Assembly (NCBI GenBank): GCA_964624235.1
Contig: CAZUXY010000018.1
Span: 1 to 64,000, forward strand
Length of the DNA stretch: 64,000 bases
DNA from: CAZUXY01 sp964624235
GTDB lineage: Bacteria > Spirochaetota > UBA4802 > UBA5368
Reading direction: 5' to 3'
The translations under genes were made by a program, and so were the position numbers. The notes beneath the pieces are model-generated. The model ran no database searches, was not told the origin of the DNA, and saw nothing but the letters and a program-made list of their open reading frames with translations. Position 1 is the first letter of the stretch; each line of letters starts with the position of its first letter. Below are positions 8,763 to 18,486 of the stretch, one piece after another.

Positions 8763-10094
8763 ATGAAAAACCGCCGCCATGCCATTGTCGCCGCCGCTAT
8801 CGTATGCTCAACGGCTTTTGCGCTCTGCGCCACGGTTCCGCACTACGAGCTTTCCCGGTTCATCGCCCCTGAGACCTGCGGCCAGTGCCACGCCGATATT
8901 CACGCCCAGTGGAAACATTCCATGCACGGTCTCGCCCACACCGATCCGCTCTATAACGCCGTGGCGTTGTACGACCTCAGGGGCGCTGTGGGCCCCGATG
9001 AACTGGCCGAGGCAGAGATATGCGTGAAATGCCATACCCCGGTGGGATACCTCGCGGGGAATCCTTTGAAATTTTCCCCCGCGGTGCCTAAAATGACCGG
9101 CATCGTACGCGAGGGTATACAGTGCGATTTCTGCCATTCGATTACCGGCGCGAAAAAACTCTTCAACGCGCAGTTCACCTACGAACCGGGCCGCGGCGAG
9201 GAACAGCCCGGCGTGAAGCGGGGTCCTTTCGGCGACGCGAAGTCGGACTTTCACGGTTCGGCTTATTCCGCGTTCCATACCAGAAGCGACCTCTGCGGCG
9301 CCTGCCATTCGGTGCGCCATGTGACCTACGGCACGAAACTGGGCAACACCTTCGAGGAATGGCTGAAGAGCCCCTACGCCGTGAAGGGCGCCGGGCATGT
9401 TCCCTGCCAGGACTGCCACATGAGGCAGCGGCCCGGGGTTCCCGCCACCGGCTCGACCATACGGCCCGACAACCCCGGGGTCGCGGTGGACGGCGGGCCG
9501 AAACGGCCCCATATCTACACGCACTGGTTCTCGGGCGGCAACTCCATCATTCCCGGCATGAGCGGCGACACCTACCGCGGACGCCTTACCAGGGAGCTTT
9601 TATCGAACTGCGTGGTGATGAAGGTCGATGATAAGGTGAAGAACGGGAAGCTGCGGCTGGTGGTCAATAACAAGGGAGCGGGCCATGCCGTGCCCACCGG
9701 GGTGCCCTCCACCCGGCAGGTATGGATCGAACTGACCGTGAAAAACGCCGCGGGCAACACCGTACTGAAAGCGGGGCACCTGGACGGCAGGGGGTACCTT
9801 TCACCCGGCGCCGTGGTATACCACGTGGTCTTCGGCGACGGAAAGGGGAAGGCTGTCGACAACCTGGCCAAAGCAAAGGAGATCCTCAGGGACTACCGGC
9901 TGGAGCCGCTGAAGGAAAAAGTAGAACTCGTCGCACTGCCTGGTCCCGCGAAGGGGAAACTGTTTGTGCGGGCGCGCCTGCTGTACCGCACCGCCGACCA
10001 GAAACTGGTCGACGCCCTTTTAGGGGCGGGCAGGCTTAAACTCCCGGTCGTCGAGATGGCACGGGCGGAGGGGATAGTCGTCAGCGAACGGTGA
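8763..10094 (+). CDS. Five-haem c-type cytochrome (c554-like)
   Basis: 443 residues with a signal peptide ending near residue 22. Five CxxCH haem-binding motifs lie at about residues 39 (CGQCH), 87 (CVKCH), 121 (CDFCH), 178 (CGACH) and 215 (CQDCH). The arrangement, with WKHSMHG after the first motif, fits the cytochrome c554/multihaem family of periplasmic electron carriers. The last 170 residues contain no haem site and look like a beta-rich domain (KLRLVVNNKGAGHAVPTGVPS), as often follows c554-like modules. No quinol oxidase or terminal reductase lies next to it, so its partner is unknown. Confidence 0.88.
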   Translation: MKNRRHAIVAAAIVCSTAFALCATVPHYELSRFIAPETCGQCHADIHAQWKHSMHGLAHTDPLYNAVALYDLRGAVGPDELAEAEICVKCHTPVGYLAGNPLKFSPAVPKMTGIVREGIQCDFCHSITGAKKLFNAQFTYEPGRGEEQPGVKRGPFGDAKSDFHGSAYSAFHTRSDLCGACHSVRHVTYGTKLGNTFEEWLKSPYAVKGAGHVPCQDCHMRQRPGVPATGSTIRPDNPGVAVDGGPKRPHIYTHWFSGGNSIIPGMSGDTYRGRLTRELLSNCVVMKVDDKVKNGKLRLVVNNKGAGHAVPTGVPSTRQVWIELTVKNAAGNTVLKAGHLDGRGYLSPGAVVYHVVFGDGKGKAVDNLAKAKEILRDYRLEPLKEKVELVALPGPAKGKLFVRARLLYRTADQKLVDALLGAGRLKLPVVEMARAEGIVVSER

Positions 10095-10185
10095 TTCTTT
10101 CCTCAGCGTCTGAGAATCTGAGGAGGACGCGTTTCGACGCCGGGCCGGGGCGTATTCGTACAGGAACTATAAAGGGAGGTACGAA

Positions 10186-11571
10186 ATGGGAAATCCGCTG
10201 ACCACTCTCAGGGTAATGATGGATTTCGGCGTGGAGGTCCTGACGCTGGTTCCAAAGCTCACCGCGCGCCTGATATTCCCCACGCGGCGTAAACCCGTCC
10301 ACAACGCCGCCTGGTGGCAGAAGCCAGGCCTCGCCGTCCAGTACCAGATCGAGTACAGACCTGGCTGGGACTGGCAGAGGGACTGGCCCGTGTTCAACCG
10401 GCAGATGAGCGACGCCGACGGGAATTTCAAATTCAACGGCCCCTACCCTAAAGTGGATGAATGGGTGACCCTGAGCAAAACGATAGGACTCGATTACCAT
10501 TCCATGGAGATCAAGTGGCACGACGGGATCTGCTATTTCAACACGAAACTGACGAACTGGAAGACGAAAGAGGACTACGCGGGCCGGTTCGCCGAACTCA
10601 GCCGCAGGGAGAACATCCCCTTCATGTACTATTACTCGACGATTTTCGACCACAACCCGCAGTTCGACGCGATCCAGCCCAAACTCCATAAAACCGAATC
10701 CATCCTCGCCCCTGGTCCTCAGCCGTTGTACGAGAACTACATACTGGGACATTTCCGCGAGATCATGGAGCAGTACCGGCCCGACGGGATATGGCTCGAC
10801 TGGTACTGGTTCGACCGTTCCACGAATATAAGCATCGACTTTTTCAGGACCCATTACCCGAAGACGGTGCTCGCCTTCAACTTCGCGAGCTACTTCCCCG
10901 GCTCGTACAAGAGGATCGATTTCACCGCGGGGGAGGCGCACGATCTTACCGGGCCCTACATCAAACTGCTGCGTTCGGCCGACGCGACACTCCCGGTATG
11001 GTGCAGCGCGTGGAAATGGGCCTCCCTCTACCGGCGGTACCAGGATAAATCGTCGGAGATCATATCGCCGGCGGGGCGGTGGTGGTCTGATCCCACCCTG
11101 CGCGACGATCCCTATACGCTGCTGCGCATGAGCGCGGTAGTGATGGCGAGCGGACTGAAACACAGCCTCGGGGTGACCTCGCGGATGGACGGAAGCATCC
11201 ATCCCGACCAGGTGAAACAGCTCAGGATGCTGGGCGCATGGTACCTGCCCAGGAAAAAACTCTTCACCGAGGCGGTCCCGCTTTGTTACAGGGGCAGGGA
11301 GCCGCGCTCGATCGCCGTCGACCGGCCCGACGGCATTAAGGTGATTGCCTGCAGCCACGGGGGCGATGTCCTGGTCCACCTCATCAACATGGACGGCGAC
11401 ACGCGGCCGTTCTCGGTGACATTCAAGGGCCGGCGGTGGAGGGATGTACAGAGGATCACGATGGAGCCGTCTGGCCGCGAACTGAAGATCGAGCGCGGGG
11501 GGAGCGGGTGCGGCGTTACGGTGACTGAGGAGATCGATCCGGTCGACGTCATCCTCCGCCTGAGGCGATGA
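10186..11571 (+). CDS. GH29-like glycoside hydrolase (alpha-L-fucosidase-like)
   Basis: 461 residues. The central part looks like the TIM barrel of GH29-type alpha-fucosidases: YHSMEIKWHDGICYFNTKLTNW, then YAGRFAELSRRENIPFMYYYS, then EQYRPDGIWLDWYW. The Asp in IWLDWYW is in the position of the GH29 nucleophile. A C-terminal region (from about 390) looks like the small beta domain of this family. No typical cleavable signal peptide is seen, though the N-terminus has a hydrophobic stretch. The start has a GGGAGGT site. It leads a three-gene set with a UroD-like protein and an MFS transporter. The true sugar is not predictable. Confidence 0.7.
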   Translation: MGNPLTTLRVMMDFGVEVLTLVPKLTARLIFPTRRKPVHNAAWWQKPGLAVQYQIEYRPGWDWQRDWPVFNRQMSDADGNFKFNGPYPKVDEWVTLSKTIGLDYHSMEIKWHDGICYFNTKLTNWKTKEDYAGRFAELSRRENIPFMYYYSTIFDHNPQFDAIQPKLHKTESILAPGPQPLYENYILGHFREIMEQYRPDGIWLDWYWFDRSTNISIDFFRTHYPKTVLAFNFASYFPGSYKRIDFTAGEAHDLTGPYIKLLRSADATLPVWCSAWKWASLYRRYQDKSSEIISPAGRWWSDPTLRDDPYTLLRMSAVVMASGLKHSLGVTSRMDGSIHPDQVKQLRMLGAWYLPRKKLFTEAVPLCYRGREPRSIAVDRPDGIKVIACSHGGDVLVHLINMDGDTRPFSVTFKGRRWRDVQRITMEPSGRELKIERGGSGCGVTVTEEIDPVDVILRLRR

Positions 11572-11650
11572 GGGAACCGTTCATGCCGCATATACAGGCA
11601 CGGCGCCCGCCGCGTTGTATCATAAAAAGCCTTAACGGCAGGAAGAGCCC

Positions 11651-12955
11651 ATGCTGAAGATAACGCTGCTGCCCGGTGTGGAGGTCACGGTGGAAGACCG
11701 GGATGTCCCGATCCTCAGGGAACTCGCCGGGCGCGTCGCCGGCATCGCCGCGCTTCCCGAACAGAAACAGCGCCGCGGGCTGTGGCGCGGCGTGAACGAC
11801 CTGCAAAGAAAGACCGCCGTCATCATCAAGCATGACGAGGTGCCCTGGAACGAGATGAACGTCGACGGGGAGCTCGACCTGAAGACCTCGGGGAGCCTGT
11901 CGCAGCCGATGGAACTGGAGTTCCGCCGCGTCATCTATCACTGGGAGCATATGCGCTGCGACATGGTGGTCGAGCCGGTGCTGCCCTCGTGGCTGGCGAT
12001 CTTCGATGAGGGTTTCGGCCTCGAGGTGAGCGAGGACCTCATTCCCCAGCGTGCGACGGAATCCTCTGAACCGAGCGGGTTTGTGGCGGCGCACCGCTAC
12101 CGTCCGCAGATACGTGATGAAAAGGACATCGAAAAACTCCGCGACCCGAAAATCACGCACAATGAGGAGATAAGCACGCTTCTCTACGAGGCGCGCCGGC
12201 AGGTGGTGGGAGACATCCTCGAGGTCAGAAAATACGGTATTCTCAACCCGACCTTCGCCCTCTGGGACGACCTGGTCACCCTGTGGGGGCCGCAGGAACT
12301 GCTTATCGACCTCATAGAGCGGCCCGATCTGGTGCGCCAGGGGATCGCGCGTTACGCCGGGGTCTGGTCGAAGCGACTGGACCTCTACGAGGAGTTGGGA
12401 CTCGTAAGCTGGGACGGAGGCAATTACTTCACCGGTGCCGGCGGGCAGGGCTATACCGGCGACCTTCCCGGCGATGATTACGATCCCGGCCGCGTGAAAC
12501 TGTCGAACATATGGGGGCACTGCACCGCGCAGATATTCGGATCGGTATCCCCCGCGATGCACCAGGAATTCGCCCTTCGTTACGAACTTCCGCTGATGCG
12601 GCGCTTCGGGCTGCAGTACTACGGCTGCTGCGAGCCGCTCCACGACAGGATACCCATGCTGCGCGCCATACCCAATCTGCGCAAGATATCCATGAGTCCC
12701 TGGGCCGATCTTGAAAAAGGCGCCGCACAGATCGGTAACGATTACGTGCTCTCGGTGAAACCTAACCCGGCGATGTTCGCCGGCGATTCGTGGGACCCGG
12801 CCCGTGTGCGCGGCTGCTTCGAGGATATCTTTGAAAAAACCCGGGGCCTTTCAGTGGAGATCATTATGAAAGACATAAGCACGGTCGGCGGGAAGCCGCG
12901 GTGCCTCTGGGAAGCGGCCGACATCGCGATGCGGGTCGCCGACAAATACCGGTAG
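11651..12955 (+). CDS. Uroporphyrinogen decarboxylase-superfamily protein
   Basis: 434 residues of the URO-D/CmuA/MtaA fold, recognised from the late motifs LRYELPLMRRFGLQYYGCCEPLHDR and IPNLRKISMSPWADLEKGA and from SVKPNPAMFAGDSWDP. In corrinoid methyltransferases of this superfamily a Cys/His set binds zinc; C319-C320 and H324 may serve here. It is unlikely to make haem, because it lies between a glycosidase and a transporter and diverges from HemE. Related UroD-like proteins of unknown role occur in carbohydrate loci. No corrinoid protein gene is adjacent. Confidence 0.7.
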   Translation: MLKITLLPGVEVTVEDRDVPILRELAGRVAGIAALPEQKQRRGLWRGVNDLQRKTAVIIKHDEVPWNEMNVDGELDLKTSGSLSQPMELEFRRVIYHWEHMRCDMVVEPVLPSWLAIFDEGFGLEVSEDLIPQRATESSEPSGFVAAHRYRPQIRDEKDIEKLRDPKITHNEEISTLLYEARRQVVGDILEVRKYGILNPTFALWDDLVTLWGPQELLIDLIERPDLVRQGIARYAGVWSKRLDLYEELGLVSWDGGNYFTGAGGQGYTGDLPGDDYDPGRVKLSNIWGHCTAQIFGSVSPAMHQEFALRYELPLMRRFGLQYYGCCEPLHDRIPMLRAIPNLRKISMSPWADLEKGAAQIGNDYVLSVKPNPAMFAGDSWDPARVRGCFEDIFEKTRGLSVEIIMKDISTVGGKPRCLWEAADIAMRVADKYR

Positions 12956-12981
12956 CCGACGCGTTACACCAGGGAGGAGCC

Positions 12982-14301
12982 ATGGTCAAGGTACGCATGA
13001 GCCGTCGCGACATCGCCACCCTTGCACTGCTTTTCATCATGACGATGCTGCTGTTCGCCGACCAGATAATCATGTCGGCCATACTCCCCGAGCTTTCCAG
13101 GGAATACGGGGCCGATGAGACGACCCTGGGTCTTATAGGGTCGGCCTTCACCCTGCTGGGCGCCTTCACCAGTATCGTCTTCGGATATATCTCGGACAGG
13201 GCATCACGCAAGGTCATGCTGGTCAGCGTGGTCCTCATCGGCGAGATACCCTGTATACTCACCGGCATACCGTTCTTCACGCAGACGATCGGCGCCTTCG
13301 CGGCATTGCGCCTGCTCTCGGGGATCGGTCTGGGAGGGGTGTATCCCGTGTCCTATTCGGTCCTTGCAGACTATTTCAAGGAGGAGCACCGTTCCACCGC
13401 GTCGGCCTGGATGAACACCGCCTGGGCAATCGGAAGCATTCTTGGGGTGGCCGTCGCGGGGTACCTCACCAACGTCTGGGGATGGAGAATATCGTTCATC
13501 CTGATCGGTGCCCCCAACATACCGGTGGCGCTCTTCTTCGCGCTGTGGGCCAGGGAGCCCGCACGGGGAAGGACCGAGGACGCGCTGGAAGATCTCATAC
13601 AGAAGGGCCTGGTCTACACACAGAAGATCCATTTCGGGGATTTCAAGACCATTCTTAAAATGAAGACCAATTTCTATATCTTTCTCCAGGGGATACCCGG
13701 CAGCGTGCCCTGGGGTATCCTCACCTACTGGGCCATCACGTTCTTCCAGGAGTACCGCCACATCAGCAAGGAGATGGCCACCACCATCTTCCTGGTGCTG
13801 GGCGTGGGCAGCACCCTGGGAGGGATATTCTTCGCCTACCTGGGGGAAAGGCTCTATAAAAGATCGCCGAAATACATGCCCATGCTCTGCGGCGTCATGG
13901 TGCTGGTGGGGATAGTGCCCAGCGTCATCATGGTAAACCTGCCCCTGGCAAACGTCCCGCTGTACATGGTGCTTGGGTTCTTCACCGGCTTCTTGGTCTC
14001 CGTGGCCATGGCGAACGTGCCGGCCATGATCATGAACGTGAATCGTCCCGAGCACCGCGGGACGGTCTTCTCCCTGCTCAACATCACCGGGAACATCGGT
14101 ACGGGGATGGGTCCCGCCATCGGCGGCGTGCTGATGCAGCACGGGTACCTCTTCATGATGAACTCGGCGATATCATGGTGGCTGCCCTGCGGGATACTTC
14201 TCCTCGTGGTCGCGAAATTCATTATAGGAGACCGGGAGGCGCTGCGTCGTCTCATGGAGGAGAGGGCCGGGACCATGGCGGCCGCGGGGGACCGGGCATG
14301 A
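12982..14301 (+). CDS. MFS transporter
   Basis: 439 residues from the ATG at 12982, which has a strong AGGGAGGAG site; an open frame upstream to 12901 overlaps the previous gene and is not needed. Twelve hydrophobic segments are visible. The MFS loop 2-3 motif is GYISDRASRKVMLVS and the TM5 region is GIGLGGVYPVSYSVLADYF. The ATG lies 26 bp after the UroD-like gene. It most likely takes up or exports the product handled by the glycosidase and UroD-like proteins; that link is inferred from the operon alone. Confidence 0.85.
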   Translation: MVKVRMSRRDIATLALLFIMTMLLFADQIIMSAILPELSREYGADETTLGLIGSAFTLLGAFTSIVFGYISDRASRKVMLVSVVLIGEIPCILTGIPFFTQTIGAFAALRLLSGIGLGGVYPVSYSVLADYFKEEHRSTASAWMNTAWAIGSILGVAVAGYLTNVWGWRISFILIGAPNIPVALFFALWAREPARGRTEDALEDLIQKGLVYTQKIHFGDFKTILKMKTNFYIFLQGIPGSVPWGILTYWAITFFQEYRHISKEMATTIFLVLGVGSTLGGIFFAYLGERLYKRSPKYMPMLCGVMVLVGIVPSVIMVNLPLANVPLYMVLGFFTGFLVSVAMANVPAMIMNVNRPEHRGTVFSLLNITGNIGTGMGPAIGGVLMQHGYLFMMNSAISWWLPCGILLLVVAKFIIGDREALRRLMEERAGTMAAAGDRA

Positions 14302-14734
14302 AGCTTCCGGAAAGCGGGAATACTCCATGCGCGGGGAGTTTTTGCGGGAAGACATATCCGGCGAACAGAAGGGAAATTGTGAGTTCCCTGTCGTCATGCT
14401 CAAGCATTTCGCCGCAGGGAATCCCGACCTGCCGAAAACGTTTCGCGGCGGCTGATACCCTGATACGTCTTACCGAATTGTCCTGGTTGGAGAAATGCAT
14501 TATGCGCCCTGATGCCGATATTTGCCGTATCGCATGGTGATGCAGCAGCGGATGTTTATATTTTTATCAAAATAACCGTACAAAGTAAAAAATGGTGTTA
14601 AAACCATGAAATATCGGATACAGTGCCGCCCCGGGACGGTATCAGAAATATCGTTCCACTGAAATGCGATGTTGCCGGAGGGGAAACGGCGTCTATGCTG
14701 GTACAATTACGGTTATTCATAAGGATGGCAAGGA
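14302..14734 (+). other. 433 bp intergenic region
   Basis: Contains a short hairpin with a T-run just after the MFS gene. Near 14382-14424 an inverted pair, TTCCCTG and CAGGGAA, encloses a GTCATGCTCAAGCATTTCGC segment resembling dispersed intergenic repeats. A small ATGGT/ACCAT hairpin lies around 14591-14606. No convincing gene was seen. Confidence 0.4.
14322..14343 (+). terminator. Possible terminator after MFS gene
   Basis: ACTCC (14322-14326) pairs with GGAGT (14335-14339), and five T bases follow from 14339. The stem is short, so this is a weak candidate. Confidence 0.35.
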
Positions 14735-15694
14735 ATGACAGGTAAGAAGTTATTAATCGCGGCAGTGACGACATTCATGTGCCTGGGACTTACAGGAAAC
14801 ACGGGGGCTAAGCTAAAGGACTTCAAGGACGGTGTCGACAAGAGCGGACATCGGAAAAGCGACTCGTCGAAAAAGAAAAAAGATTCTTCACTGGAAATTT
14901 CTCTGAGCAACGGCGGCCCCGACAATACTACCGGGGCGTCCTGTTCTGAGTCCTGTTTCGGATGCATCTTCAATATGACGGTGATGCTGTGGGCCTATCA
15001 CAACCTTTCAGTTTACTATTCCTCCTACCCCTATGCCGATACGAAAATTGCTCATTTTATCTATTATCTGCCCCGTCCGAAAAAGACCGAATCCCCCGGG
15101 GATGATTTCAAGCTTACCATAACGGTGGATGAGAAGAAAAATGATGGAAAACCGGAGGAACCAGTACCGGCGACGCCCCCTCCCGGGTTTGACCATACCT
15201 GGTATATCACGGCCGATTTTGGAGGGCAGTGGGCCCGCGATGAAGGGAGTGGAGGATTCATAGGTCTAAGCGCCAGGGTGTTCAGGTTGCTGAGCTTCGA
15301 ATGCGAGGCGAAACGCATAATGGACGGGGAGGACTACCTGGACTATTACGCCGCGGGTATTTCGGTGCCGTTGTTCCAGGCCAACAACTTTTCCCCTGAT
15401 TTTTATTTTCAGTACGCCGCCATGAACGGGGTAGTGCAGCTATCAGGCTTCGCGTTCGGCTTTATCATCAATTCATATCCCGTTAAGCCCCTCCATCTCA
15501 TGATGCGCATCGGTAAACATCTCTATACCAAAAAAGAGACAGAGGAATTCTACCGTGAAATCGAGTTTATCGATGTCGAGGGCAGGATCGGGGTACTCAT
15601 CGGCCGGTGTGAGCTCTTCGCCGGATACCGGCACATTGAAACCGACCACGCCGCACTGGGAGGTCCGATCGGCGGGATCAGGATCTGGTTCTGA
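14735..15694 (+). CDS. Secreted protein, possible outer-membrane barrel
   Basis: 319 residues with a signal peptide (MTGKKLLIAAVTTFMCLGLTGNTGA). A lysine/serine-rich linker (SGHRKSDSSKKKKDSS) follows, then a short four-residue-spaced Cys segment (CSESCFGC, about residues 69-76) with a hydrophobic stretch. Next come a proline-rich linker (EEPVPATPPPGFDHTW) and a C-terminal half of alternating amphipathic strands ending in a terminal aromatic (GGIRIWF), which is usual for outer-membrane beta-barrels. I do not recognise the family. It is the first of the run of secreted proteins that continues to 25060, but a 727 bp gap separates it from the rest. Confidence 0.6.
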   Translation: MTGKKLLIAAVTTFMCLGLTGNTGAKLKDFKDGVDKSGHRKSDSSKKKKDSSLEISLSNGGPDNTTGASCSESCFGCIFNMTVMLWAYHNLSVYYSSYPYADTKIAHFIYYLPRPKKTESPGDDFKLTITVDEKKNDGKPEEPVPATPPPGFDHTWYITADFGGQWARDEGSGGFIGLSARVFRLLSFECEAKRIMDGEDYLDYYAAGISVPLFQANNFSPDFYFQYAAMNGVVQLSGFAFGFIINSYPVKPLHLMMRIGKHLYTKKETEEFYREIEFIDVEGRIGVLIGRCELFAGYRHIETDHAALGGPIGGIRIWF

Positions 15695-16421
15695 ATTTTG
15701 TCTGCGCCGGTGCGTTATTCGGCCTTTAGCGTGCCGGTGACCTTAATCGATGCCCCTGCAACCGCATTTTGTTCCCCTGTGTGAACACCGCGTTGCCGGT
15801 GTTTCTGCCCGGCGTGCGCTCCGGATAAACACATCGATTGTGTCGGGAACACCCCTCCGGCATACCGCCGTGCCTCATGGGATCAGGGAAGAAAGGAATG
15901 TAAAAGGGGGGATTGATGGTGCGGGGAAGCAGTGCGCTTAACGGCTGTTGCCGGGACATCGTATGTCTTCCCGAAGAAATACCGGTGTTAAAATAATTGA
16001 CTGAATGTCTGTAATACTGTATGATATTCCAGGCAGGTAAGAGCGTCGAAATAACCATAAATTTTAATTATATAGAAGCGTTTTTTTTAATAAAAAACAT
16101 ATATCGGAAGGCGCCGGAAGGGGAGCAACCTGCGGCGTCGTTTTTCAGCACTATGATATCGCAGGGGGCCTTTGTAATCGTGAAAAAACGTCACACGCGG
16201 TGTACGGCGCCTTTCTGTGAGAAATATACCCTGTGCATCGGACCGGTATGGCGGTATCCCTCCAGACCCGTAAAAACCGAAAATGTCGATTTTTTCCAAT
16301 ACAGGCGGACGGCTATTCGTTATTCTACACCTGATCCCGGGTGCCATATAAAGACATGCTTGCGATGGCACCCCGCCGCGGTAAGGGACTTTCATATAAT
16401 TTCATGCGGAGAGTAACAGAG
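15695..16421 (+). other. 727 bp intergenic region with promoter
   Basis: Precedes the secreted-protein cluster. It holds a good sigma-70 promoter at 15997-16025, followed by AT-rich sequence (16056-16105) and then about 300 bp before the first gene. A 131-codon open frame at 16021-16416 has no recognisable features and is probably chance. A long leader RNA is therefore possible. Confidence 0.45.
15997..16025 (+). promoter_or_regulatory. Sigma-70 promoter of secreted cluster
   Basis: -35 TTGACT at 15997-16002, a 17 bp spacer and -10 TATGAT at 16020-16025: four to five matches to consensus in each box and ideal spacing. It would start a transcript with a leader of roughly 390 bases before the first gene at 16422. 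Confidence 0.55.
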
Positions 16422-17096
16422 ATGAAACACAGAAAACCGATGCAGTTTTTTTTCGCAATTCCGGTGCTGGCGGCCGCCCTGGTCGCGGCGGGGTGCAGTT
16501 CCGGAGTGAAGAAGGGCGCCGTGGCGAGCGATCCTTTCCCGTCGGAGCTGCTGGGCCATAAAACCTTCACCATTTTCAAATCGGGTGACCCGAACGAATG
16601 GCTGGGCCGGGTGTTCCGCGATGAGCAGAAGCAGCTGCTCGATGAAAAAGTATGGGAAGGCAAGATACTCGCCTCAGGCGGTGAGCGGCGGGAGATCGAG
16701 TACGACCGTAACCAGGCCCTCAATATCGGTGCGCGCATGCCCCAGGCGAAACTGCAGCTGGGTGTGCAGTATACCGGGGAGCTCAATTTCAAGCTGGTGC
16801 TTGAGGGACTAAAGGTGGTGCAGATGGTAAGTCCCGTCATGATGAGCCAGTACCGGGATGGCCAGGAGATGCGCGGAAGAGAGTATATCGTCTCGGTGCT
16901 CAAGGCCGATGAGGTGGTGATTCAGCTGGTGGATAAGAAGGGCGCGGTCATCGGCGCGGCGGCCGAGTACAAGAAGATCGCGGCCGAGGCAAAGTTCGAG
17001 TACTCGGCGCGGCGCAAGGGTCTTATCGCCGCGAAAGACGCGATCATCGGGTACCTGAAGATCATTCCCTCTGATAAGGACCTGAAACGGCAGTAG
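16422..17096 (+). CDS. Lipoprotein, stand-alone copy of repeated domain
   Basis: 224 residues from the ATG at 16422, preceded by GGAGAG. The lipoprotein signal ends in VAAGC. The mature part is one domain of about 190 residues that recurs in the genes at 18487 and 20698. Shared landmarks, in order, are DPFP, HKTFTIF, LGRVFRDE, VWEGK, the GLKVVQMVSPVMMSQYRDG block, ADEVVIQ, FEYSARRKGLIAAKDAIIGY and PSDKDL. I do not recognise this domain. Here it stands alone, ending soon after the last conserved block. The protein is probably periplasm-facing and membrane-anchored. Confidence 0.7.
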   Translation: MKHRKPMQFFFAIPVLAAALVAAGCSSGVKKGAVASDPFPSELLGHKTFTIFKSGDPNEWLGRVFRDEQKQLLDEKVWEGKILASGGERREIEYDRNQALNIGARMPQAKLQLGVQYTGELNFKLVLEGLKVVQMVSPVMMSQYRDGQEMRGREYIVSVLKADEVVIQLVDKKGAVIGAAAEYKKIAAEAKFEYSARRKGLIAAKDAIIGYLKIIPSDKDLKRQ

Positions 17097-17283
17097 GCGG
17101 CCGCATTCGCGGGAGGAGTATGATTTCGAATAATCCTTCCCGGTCGGAGCCTTGGGGACGGCAGGGTGTGGTGTAGAAGCTCATTATACTGCTGAATGAT
17201 ACGTGCGCGAAAAAGTAATGTCCGGGCAGGACACTCAGCGGTCGCTGACGGACCATTTCTTGTAAATAATCGGGAGGTGTACT

Positions 17284-17670
17284 ATGTTTATCAGTAAAAA
17301 GCTCATGATAGTTATCGGTACCGTTTTTCTGATGATGTGCGGTATTTCCATGCTGTTCGCGTTAAGGGACCTTCCAGCGGCAGGGACTCGGTCAAGTCTG
17401 CATGTAAAAGAGATCGAGGTGCTCAATTTCAACGGCACGAAAGAACTCGGGAAATGGATGATGTGTTCGGTCTCGGGGATGTGGCATCAGTGGAATGAAA
17501 ACACCCAGACGGGATATAATCCCCGGGGTGTACAGTATCGCTTAACAAAAAACTGCGCCAATCCGGAATATAACAACAACTGCGCCTGGCAGATAACCGC
17601 CTGGGCATACAGGAAGGAAGACAAGAACGTGGCCCTGTGGGTCACCTGCTGGAATACCGCGTATAAGTAA
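17284..17670 (+). CDS. Small secreted protein, unknown
   Basis: 128 residues. An N-terminal hydrophobic segment (LMIVIGTVFLMMCGISMLFA) acts as signal peptide or anchor. The mature part is rich in Trp, Asn and Cys (KWMMCSVSGMWHQWNENTQT, NCANPEYNNNCAWQITAWAY, VTCWN), with spacing suggesting one or two disulphides and a beta-sandwich-like fold. GGGAGGT precedes the ATG. No family recognised. It lies between two larger members of the secreted cluster in the same direction. Confidence 0.6.
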   Translation: MFISKKLMIVIGTVFLMMCGISMLFALRDLPAAGTRSSLHVKEIEVLNFNGTKELGKWMMCSVSGMWHQWNENTQTGYNPRGVQYRLTKNCANPEYNNNCAWQITAWAYRKEDKNVALWVTCWNTAYK

Positions 17671-17862
17671 TATGATTCTGATGTCCCGGGCTTGTCGCTG
17701 CCGAAAGTGGGGTGTTCGGAATAGACACATTATGGATCGAGGAAACCTGCCATATAAAAGGTGGACCATCGGGGATCGACTCCCGGCAGTGTGTGCGGCA
17801 TTTCATCAGCGCAGCCTGGTGACTGAAATCCAAGGAATACTCCACCTGTCCACAGGAGAAGT

Positions 17863-18438
17863 ATGATGAGGTATCGTAAAAAAATTGTGGCAGTACTCTG
17901 TAGTACGACCATAACACTGCTTCTCTCCTGCGTAAGCATGACCGTGCAGGACATGATGAAATGGCGCAAGGCGGCCTACCACAGCGGCGACCTGGGCAAC
18001 ATCGCCTATGACCTGAAGCGCAGGGGCATCAAGAGCTCCATTGTGTATAAAGTGAACGGTCGAATGTATGTATTCACGGACAAAAAAAAGGGGTGGTTCA
18101 ACTGCAGCAACAACAAATACGGTGAATACGGCATCAAGCTGGGCAAGGCCTTCGCCATGGGGATGACCGGGGCGAGGATATGGTTCCAGCGCTTCAGAAA
18201 CACGAAGACGGGCCGCTACGAATTCACCATATGCACCAATTATGAATTCCCCATGCCCAGCAGGCAGATGTACGGTTTCGGTATACCGGGTTCCATTACC
18301 TACGATCCCGCGCGCAATATAATCCTGGTCATGGGCAAAGGCCGTCTCGACAGGCCGGTCGATGACGATATCGAGTTCATGGCGTCGGGTTATATCGTGG
18401 AACAGAAATCCGGCGTTCGAAGAGGAAGATTATTCTAA
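17863..18438 (+). CDS. Lipoprotein, unknown
   Basis: 191 residues. The signal peptide ends in the lipobox LLSC. The mature protein contains KKGWFNCSNNKYGEYGIKLG and IWFQRFRNTKTGRYEFTICTNYEF, which look like a mainly beta domain with two cysteines. The end is basic (SGVRRGRLF). AGGAGAAGT precedes the ATG. I do not recognise the family. The next gene starts 48 bp downstream in the same direction. Confidence 0.62.
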   Translation: MMRYRKKIVAVLCSTTITLLLSCVSMTVQDMMKWRKAAYHSGDLGNIAYDLKRRGIKSSIVYKVNGRMYVFTDKKKGWFNCSNNKYGEYGIKLGKAFAMGMTGARIWFQRFRNTKTGRYEFTICTNYEFPMPSRQMYGFGIPGSITYDPARNIILVMGKGRLDRPVDDDIEFMASGYIVEQKSGVRRGRLF

Positions 18439-18486
18439 CTGTACGGGTCCCGTCACCGCGGCGTGCCGGGACCATCGGAGGCCCTT

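Noticed and set aside
10081..11379. 432-codon open frame on the minus strand
   Set aside because: Antisense to the GH29-like gene; no domain is recognisable in it.
16021..16416. 131-codon open frame before the secreted cluster
   Set aside because: No start signal, no motif, mixed composition; more likely leader or spacer DNA.
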